From: Bacteroidales bacterium
GTDB lineage: Bacteria > Bacteroidota > Bacteroidia > Bacteroidales > UBA932
Assembly: GCA_017430365.1 (NCBI GenBank)
Contig: JAFRNC010000001.1
Coordinates: forward strand, 310,001 to 374,000
Direction: 5' to 3'
DNA length: 64,000 nucleotides
Shown here piece by piece: positions 59,132 to 64,000 of this stretch (position 1 is the stretch's first letter; each line of letters starts with the position of its first letter). The notes below the pieces were generated by a model. It was not told the DNA's origin and did not search any database. It saw only the letters and a list, made by a program, of their open reading frames with translations. The position numbers and the translations under genes are program-made.

Positions 59132-59147
59132 ACCCCGGAAGCCTGAG

Positions 59148-59612
59148 CTACTGTTCCTGGGTATATCCTGTATCTTCAAGGAGGTCTTTCCCTTGTGACG
59201 CTGCGACCGCGAGGCGGTCGCAGCGCTCGTTTTCGGGATGTCCGTTATGGCCCCTTATCCATACGAAGCGGACGTCGTGCCGACGGTAGGCGGCAAGGAA
59301 ACGGGTCCAGAGGTCTGGATTTGCCTTCTTCTTGAAACCTTTATGTTCCCAACTGAAGACCCAACCTTTCTCAACCGCGTCGACCACATATGAAGAGTCG
59401 CTCCAGATAGTGACCTGGGCATGCTCCCAACGGATGGCCTCCAGCCCGGTTATGACAGCCAGCAGCTCCATACGGTTGTTGGTGGTCACGGCGTAGCCGG
59501 CCGAGATTTCCTTTTCGTAGTCGCCGCAACGGAGTATGGTGGCGAAGCCGCCGGGGCCGGGATTGCCGCTGCAGGCTCCGTCGGTATAGATCTGGATTGG
59601 GGGCCGGTTCAC
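59148..59612 (-). CDS. rnhA: Ribonuclease HI
   Basis: RNase HI cleaves RNA in RNA-DNA hybrids. The 154 residues show all catalytic acids: Asp in IYTDGACSGNPGPGG, Glu in TTNNRMELLAVI, Asp in IWSDSSYVVDAV and Asp in ENERCDRLA, plus the KKANPDLWTRF basic handle. The start is GTG at 59612 (minus strand gtgaaccgg). It lies 6 bases after pdxA and is likely co-transcribed with it. Confidence 0.95.
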   Translation of the reverse strand: MNRPPIQIYTDGACSGNPGPGGFATILRCGDYEKEISAGYAVTTNNRMELLAVITGLEAIRWEHAQVTIWSDSSYVVDAVEKGWVFSWEHKGFKKKANPDLWTRFLAAYRRHDVRFVWIRGHNGHPENERCDRLAVAASQGKDLLEDTGYTQEQ

Positions 59613-59618
59613 GGAATG

Positions 59619-60698
59619 CTATTCAGGAAGGATTGTCTTTTCGTATTTGGGTCCTTCGAAACGTTTGATTTCGAGCGGATTGGCGTACATCTCGTCGTAT
59701 TTGCGGCGGTTGAAGCTAAGGTCGATGGCCGCAAAGATGGCGCGCTGCATCGGGCCTGAGTATGCCTTGTTCTTGCCGGCGATGTCATAGCCTGTGCCGT
59801 GGTCGGGCGAGGTGCGCACTATAGGCAGGCCGGCGGTGAAGTTGACTCCGCTGTCGAAGGCGAGCGCCTTGAAGGGGATGAGGCCCTGGTCATGATACAT
59901 GGCCAGAACTGCATCGAAATTGCTCTGCATGTGGGTGCCGAAGAAGCCGTCGGGGGAGTAGGGGCCGAAGGCCAGTATCTTCTCGGCATTGGCGGCCTGG
60001 ATAGCGGGGATTATGGTATCGATTTCCTCGTTTCCGAGCGATCCGCCGTCTCCGGCGTGGGGGTTGAGGCCCAGCACTGCGATTTTGGGTTTGATGATCC
60101 CGAAATCCCGCTTCAGCGAGTCGTTCATCAGGCGGAGTTTGCTGACGATGATATCGATGTTCAGTGCGGCGCTGACCTTGGAGATGGGGAGATGGTTGGT
60201 CACCACACCTACCCGGAGATTCTCGGAGCAGAGGAACATCAGGCCGTCCTCCTTGCCGAATTCATGGATGAGGTATTCGGTGTGGCCGGGGAAGCCGAAT
60301 CCCAGACTGGCGACCGTATGCTTGTTGAACGGTGCGGTTACGATGGCGTCGATGGCGCCCCGCTTGGCATCGGCCACTGCGGCCTTGAGGGCCATAACCG
60401 CGGCTTTCGCTCCGTCGGTCGTCGGTTGCCCGATCTCCATCGCCATGCTTTCCGGCACGGCGTTGATGATATTGATGCGCTTGCTCCGCGCATCTTCCGC
60501 GGAGTTGATGACGTTGGTGGCCAGCTGGTCGATCTCGGGGAGGAATTTGCGGTAAATGCCGAAGAACCGGGACGATCCGTACAGCACAATGACGCAGTTC
60601 TCGAGAATGCGCGCGTCTGCAAGCGACTTGATAATCACTTCATATCCAATACCGTTGGTGTCACCTTGGGTGATGCCCACAACAATCTTGTCTCTCAT
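59619..60698 (-). CDS. pdxA: 4-hydroxythreonine-4-phosphate dehydrogenase PdxA
   Basis: PdxA oxidises 4-phosphohydroxy-L-threonine in the DXP-dependent vitamin B6 pathway. The 359 residues (ATG at 60698, MRDKIVVGITQGDTNGIG) have GDTNGIGYEVI, TAPFNKHTVASLGFGFPGHTEYL in parts, LNPHAGDGGSLGNEE, the metal-binding YHDQGLIPFK and RTSPDHGTGYDIAG. A start at 60728 would run into recG promoter elements. Somewhat longer than E. coli PdxA by about 30 residues, with an insert near 45-75. Divergent from recG. Confidence 0.95.
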   Translation of the reverse strand: MRDKIVVGITQGDTNGIGYEVIIKSLADARILENCVIVLYGSSRFFGIYRKFLPEIDQLATNVINSAEDARSKRINIINAVPESMAMEIGQPTTDGAKAAVMALKAAVADAKRGAIDAIVTAPFNKHTVASLGFGFPGHTEYLIHEFGKEDGLMFLCSENLRVGVVTNHLPISKVSAALNIDIIVSKLRLMNDSLKRDFGIIKPKIAVLGLNPHAGDGGSLGNEEIDTIIPAIQAANAEKILAFGPYSPDGFFGTHMQSNFDAVLAMYHDQGLIPFKALAFDSGVNFTAGLPIVRTSPDHGTGYDIAGKNKAYSGPMQRAIFAAIDLSFNRRKYDEMYANPLEIKRFEGPKYEKTILPE

Positions 60699-60735
60699 TG
60701 CGAATGGTAAATTTTTCGCAAGATACAAAAATTCT

Positions 60736-60743
60736 TATATTTG
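60736..60743 (+). promoter_or_regulatory. Putative -7 element TATATTTG for recG
   Basis: TATATTTG at 60736-60743 lies only 3 bases before the ATG at 60747. A T-run (ttttt at 60712-60716) is near -33. If used, the transcript would be leaderless or start within the codon region, so a second start or promoter is possible. Confidence 0.35.
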
Positions 60744-60746
60744 TGT

Positions 60747-62855
60747 ATGTCACGGATCCTGGACAGCGATATCAAATTCCTTCCCGGCGTCGGGCCGAAA
60801 CGCGCGGAGCTTCTCTCCAAAGAGCTTGGCATCAGCACGTTCCGTGACATGCTCTACACCTTCCCGTTCCGTTATATCGACCGTTCACGCTTCTACAGCG
60901 TGCGGGAGATAGACTCCTCCGCGGTATATGTCCAGCTGCGGGGAAGGATAACCCGGATAGACAAGGCCGGCAGTGGGAGGAACCTTCGGCTGATCGCCAA
61001 ATTCACCGACGGCACGGGCTATATCGACCTCGTCTTCTTCAAGGGGCTCAAGTGGATGGAAGACAAACTCCAGGTCGGGTCCGAATACATAGTCTTCGGC
61101 AAACCTTCGGTTTTCGGGCAGAGCTGGAACCTGGTCCATCCCGAGGTGGATCCGGCAACGGAGGAGAAACTCTCGCAGGTGGGGGTGATGATGGGTGTCT
61201 ATTCGAGCACCGAAAAGCTCCATTCCGCCGGCATCACGAACAAGTTCTTCGAGAAAATGATCGCCACGCTCCTCGACCGCGTGCTCGGAACTCTCGAGGA
61301 GACGCTTCCTGCATATATCCTGGAAGAAAAGCATCTTGTACCGCTGGATTACGCGCTGCGGAACATCCATTTCCCGGCGTCCGTGCAGGACCTGGGGAGG
61401 GCGCAGCGCAGGCTCAAGTTCGAGGAACTGTTCTATCTGCAACTCTCCCTTCTGAGGCAGAAGAGCATCAGGATGCGGGCCGAGAGCGGGGTTGTGTTCC
61501 GCAGGATAGGGGATTATTTCAACAAGACATACGCTTCGCTTCCTTTCCCGCTTACGGGGGCGCAGAAACGCGTGCTGAAGGAGATTCGTGCCGACGTGGC
61601 GAGCGGACGCCAGATGAACAGGCTCCTGCAGGGAGACGTGGGGAGCGGCAAGACACTCGTGGCGGTGCTAGCTGCGATGATGGCGCTGGACAACGGCTAT
61701 CAGGCGTGCGTGATGGCTCCTACCGAAGTCCTTGCCAACCAGCATTATAACAGCATAAGCAAGTTCCTGGCGCCGTCCGGTGCCACGATAGCGCTGCTTA
61801 CGGGCAATACGAAACAGAAAGACAGGGAAGTCATCCACAGCGGCCTGCTGGACGGCTCTATCCAGATAATAGTGGGTACCCATGCCCTTATAGAAGACAC
61901 TGTGCAGTTCCGCAACCTCGCCCTGGCAGTTATAGACGAACAGCACCGTTTCGGCGTGGAGCAGCGCTCGCGCCTGTGGTCGAAATCTGCAGTGGCCCCT
62001 CACGTCCTGGTGATGACGGCGACGCCGATTCCCCGTACCCTGGCGATGACGCTCTACGGCGATTTGGACGTGTCGGTCCTGGATGAGCTGCCGCCGGGCC
62101 GCAAGCCCGTCGAAACGGTCCACTGGACGGAGAACCGCCGTGGCGACCTCTACAATTTCATGAGGCAGCAGATCGCGCTCGGCCGGCAGATTTTCGTGGT
62201 ATATCCGCTCATCAAGGAGTCGGAGAAGATGGACTACAAAAACCTCGAAGAGGGCTATATGCACATCACCGAAGCCTTCCCGGCCCCGAAATATGTCACC
62301 GCGGTGGTCCACGGGCAGCAGAAAGCCGAGAACAAGGCCTTCGATATGGATCTCTTCGTCAAGGGACGGGCGCACATCCTCGTGGCAACTTCGGTCATCG
62401 AGGTGGGGGTGGATGTGCCCAATGCCTCGGTCATGGTGATAGAGAGCGCGGAGCGCTTCGGCCTCTCGCAGCTCCATCAGTTGCGCGGACGCGTCGGCCG
62501 CGGAGCGGAGAAGTCCTACTGCATACTCATGACGGGGTATAAGCTCAGTTCCGAATCCCGTCAGCGCATCGACCTGATGTGTGCCACGAGCGACGGTTTC
62601 GAGCTGGCCGAGGCGGACCTGAGGATGCGCGGTCCGGGCGATTTCGAAGGAACACGCCAGAGCGGTCTCGCCTTCGACCTTCACATTGCCGATCTGGCGA
62701 AGGACTCGCCGGCCCTCGTGGAGGCACGCGAACTCGGCGAGAAGATCCTTGCCGTCGACCCTCTCCTCGAACAGCCCCGCAACCGCCTGCTCGACCACCA
62801 GCTGCGTACCCTTCGGCTTGACGAATCTTTCAAGGACTATTCGAAGATTTCGTAG
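60747..62855 (+). CDS. recG: ATP-dependent DNA helicase RecG
   Basis: RecG remodels stalled forks and Holliday junctions. The 702 residues have the N-terminal wedge/OB domain (FLPGVGPKRAELLSKEL opening; QLRGRITRIDKAG), then helicase motifs: Walker A LLQGDVGSGKTLVAV, DEQHRFGVEQR (DExQ box), MTATPIPRTLAMT, and motif VI region QLRGRVGRGAEKSYC. The C-terminal AxxxxRFGLSQLHQ stretch (ESAERFGLSQLHQ) is the RecG signature. ATG 60747 preferred over TTG 60741. It is followed by palindromic repeat copy 2. Confidence 0.96.
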   Translation: MSRILDSDIKFLPGVGPKRAELLSKELGISTFRDMLYTFPFRYIDRSRFYSVREIDSSAVYVQLRGRITRIDKAGSGRNLRLIAKFTDGTGYIDLVFFKGLKWMEDKLQVGSEYIVFGKPSVFGQSWNLVHPEVDPATEEKLSQVGVMMGVYSSTEKLHSAGITNKFFEKMIATLLDRVLGTLEETLPAYILEEKHLVPLDYALRNIHFPASVQDLGRAQRRLKFEELFYLQLSLLRQKSIRMRAESGVVFRRIGDYFNKTYASLPFPLTGAQKRVLKEIRADVASGRQMNRLLQGDVGSGKTLVAVLAAMMALDNGYQACVMAPTEVLANQHYNSISKFLAPSGATIALLTGNTKQKDREVIHSGLLDGSIQIIVGTHALIEDTVQFRNLALAVIDEQHRFGVEQRSRLWSKSAVAPHVLVMTATPIPRTLAMTLYGDLDVSVLDELPPGRKPVETVHWTENRRGDLYNFMRQQIALGRQIFVVYPLIKESEKMDYKNLEEGYMHITEAFPAPKYVTAVVHGQQKAENKAFDMDLFVKGRAHILVATSVIEVGVDVPNASVMVIESAERFGLSQLHQLRGRVGRGAEKSYCILMTGYKLSSESRQRIDLMCATSDGFELAEADLRMRGPGDFEGTRQSGLAFDLHIADLAKDSPALVEARELGEKILAVDPLLEQPRNRLLDHQLRTLRLDESFKDYSKIS

Positions 62856-62868
62856 GCCACTTTCCCCC

Positions 62869-62992
62869 TTTTTTGCGCTGCAACGGACGCATCAGTAGAT
62901 CAGATACTTATGTAAGTTGATCCCCCTCGAAAACGGGGGGATCAACTTTCGTAAACGACTGCGAATCAGTTGTGTCCGTTGCAGCGAAAAAA
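62869..62992. repeat. Extragenic palindromic repeat, copy 2 (about 124 bp)
   Basis: Same nested structure as copy 1 at 3321-3443. Outer core arms cgctgcaacggac (62876-62888) and gtccgttgcagcg (62974-62986) pair perfectly and are flanked by T- and A-runs. Inner arms aagttgatccccc (62914-62926) and gggggatcaactt (62936-62948) enclose tcgaaaacg. The core aligns to copy 1 without gaps; differences include a paired A-T to G-C change in the inner stem. It lies between recG and the pgi promoter region, both genes rightward. Confidence 0.86.
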
Positions 62993-63075
62993 AGCGGGCG
63001 GCTGCGTAAGTGCACAACGATACGGCGGGGAGCGAATAAGTGGCCATGGAATGGCTCGTTTTTATATATTATTCG

Positions 63076-63083
63076 TATATTTG
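63076..63083 (+). promoter_or_regulatory. Putative -7 element TATATTTG for pgi
   Basis: TATATTTG at 63076-63083, 50 bases before the pgi ATG. No exact TTTG at the -33 spacing. The surrounding sequence is strongly AT-rich (tttttatatattattcg), in contrast to the genes. Confidence 0.42.
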
Positions 63084-63133
63084 TAAGACGCGCCCGGGCG
63101 CATGGTATGAATAATCAAAGAAACAGATACGAT

Positions 63134-64000
63134 ATGGTAAAACTCGATTTGACCGGATGTGATTCCTTCGTTGCGAAGGAACGTTTTGAACAATATGTAG
63201 AGAAGTCGCTCGCTGCGCAGAAGGTGCTCGAAGAGGAGACCGGCGCCGGCAACGATTTCCTGGGATGGCAGCATCTGCCTTCCTCCATAGGCAGGAAAGA
63301 ACTTGACGACTGCCTCAGCGTTGTGGACCGCTGGGTAGGTAAGGACATCGACCTCGTGGCCGTAATCGGCATCGGAGGATCCTATCTCGGTGCCAAGGCC
63401 GCCATCGAGGCCCTCAGCCATACTTTCGCCGCCAGTCTCGGCGGTCACGGCCCGCAGGTGGTTTTCGCCGGTGAGAATCTTTCCGAAGATTATACCGCCG
63501 AGCTTCTCGACCTGCTCCGGCTCCACAACTGCGCCTGCGTTGTGATCTCCAAGAGCGGCACTACCACCGAACCGGCCGTAGCCTTCAGGCTGGTCAAGAA
63601 TTATCTCGAGGAGACTTACGGTGTGGATGAGGCCCGCGAGAGGATTGTCGCCATTACCGACAAGGCCCGCGGCGCCCTCAAGTCGCTCTCCAACCAGGAA
63701 GGCTACAAGACCTTCGTCATCGAAGACAACATCGGAGGCCGCTTCTCGGTGCTCACTCCCGTAGGCCTGGTGCCTATCGCCCTGGCGGGCTTCGATATCG
63801 AGGCCATGGTCAAGGGAGCGCAGGATGCCGAAAAGGCGCTTGCCGAGCGCAGTGCCGACAATGTGGCGGTACGTTACGCCGCCATGCGCAACCTTCTCTA
63901 TGACGACGGCAAGAAGGTGGAACTTTTCGCCAGCTTCAATCCCAAGCTCCAGTATCTCGGCGAATGGCTCAAGCAGCTGTTCGGCGAGAGCGAGGGTAAG
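63134..64000 (+). CDS. pgi: Glucose-6-phosphate isomerase, partial (C-terminus beyond window edge)
   Basis: Pgi interconverts glucose 6-phosphate and fructose 6-phosphate. 289 codons are visible from ATG 63134 (MVKLDLTGCDSFVAKE) with no stop. Motifs are VAVIGIGGSYLGAKAAIEAL (phosphate binding), VVISKSGTTTEPAVAFRLV (the SKSGTT signature) and IGGRFSVLTPVGLVPIALAG. The sequence fits the short form of about 450 residues found in Firmicutes and Bacteroidota, so roughly one third is missing. Own promoter element at 63076. Confidence 0.95.
   Translation, partial: MVKLDLTGCDSFVAKERFEQYVEKSLAAQKVLEEETGAGNDFLGWQHLPSSIGRKELDDCLSVVDRWVGKDIDLVAVIGIGGSYLGAKAAIEALSHTFAASLGGHGPQVVFAGENLSEDYTAELLDLLRLHNCACVVISKSGTTTEPAVAFRLVKNYLEETYGVDEARERIVAITDKARGALKSLSNQEGYKTFVIEDNIGGRFSVLTPVGLVPIALAGFDIEAMVKGAQDAEKALAERSADNVAVRYAAMRNLLYDDGKKVELFASFNPKLQYLGEWLKQLFGESEGK

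Noticed and set aside
1..64000. CRISPR arrays, tRNA or rRNA genes, insertion sequences, prophage
   Set aside because: None seen: no regularly spaced repeats, no cloverleaf in the short gaps, no transposase, integrase or phage structural genes.

Overview
This window reads as chromosome of a Gram-negative member of the order Bacteroidales (Bacteroidota). The support is the gene content (a long NusB, a YbbR protein, DUF3276 and DUF5606 proteins, an L-fucose:H+ symporter-type permease, sugar-transfer-associated ATP-grasp proteins, Wzi) and TAnnTTTG promoter elements, two of which have a TTTG box 19 to 20 bases upstream. The genome is moderately GC-rich. I cannot fix the family or genus from sequence alone. 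I found no tRNA, rRNA, CRISPR array, transposase or prophage. No gap between genes exceeds about 280 bases.

1 to 17.7 kb is housekeeping. It holds a MoxR-type ATPase cut by the window edge, truA-exbB-exbD-tonB, a leftward group (phosphoesterase with a PQQ propeller, glucose-1-phosphate thymidylyltransferase, flavodoxin lipoprotein, class A acid phosphatase, UbiX, sirtuin, AAA ATPase, DUF3276), then a tight rightward operon nusB-yajC-ybbR-coaE-DUF5606-rimO-fabG closed by two hairpins, and an aquaporin.

17.8 to 50.9 kb is one uninterrupted rightward run of about 30 genes for a cell-surface polymer. It opens behind a Bacteroidales-type promoter and ends at a GC-rich hairpin after wzi. The first half makes UDP-uronic acid (4-epimerase and Ugd), starts a lipid-linked unit (initiating sugar-phosphate transferase), polymerises it (Wzy-like) and flips it (Wzx-like). 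It contains no recognisable glycosyltransferase apart from the initiating enzyme. Instead it has five ATP-grasp proteins, a CapA-like protein, an alanine dehydrogenase/opine-synthase-like dehydrogenase, two acyltransferases and a polysaccharide deacetylase. Much of this half is AT-rich and looks acquired. The second half (34.3 to 44 kb) is a small-molecule module: two TIM-barrel enzymes, an aldo-keto reductase, a PrpD-type dehydratase, a phosphonopyruvate-decarboxylase-like enzyme without PEP mutase, and a two-subunit fumarase-type hydratase. It is followed by a DegT aminotransferase, a CapF-like protein lacking its YxxxK motif, a fucose-type permease, a nucleotidyltransferase-GHMP kinase fusion, a mutarotase and Wzi. 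My inference is a capsule or O-antigen whose unit is elaborated with amino or hydroxy acids through ATP-grasp ligases. This is the best candidate for an undescribed system here.

50.9 to 64 kb returns to housekeeping: tricorn-type S41 peptidase, YicC, glnS, mqnC, a VOC protein, rnhA, pdxA, recG and the start of pgi. A palindromic intergenic repeat of about 123 bases occurs twice, after tonB and after recG, with paired changes in its inner stem. A short palindrome is also inserted in frame inside ugd.
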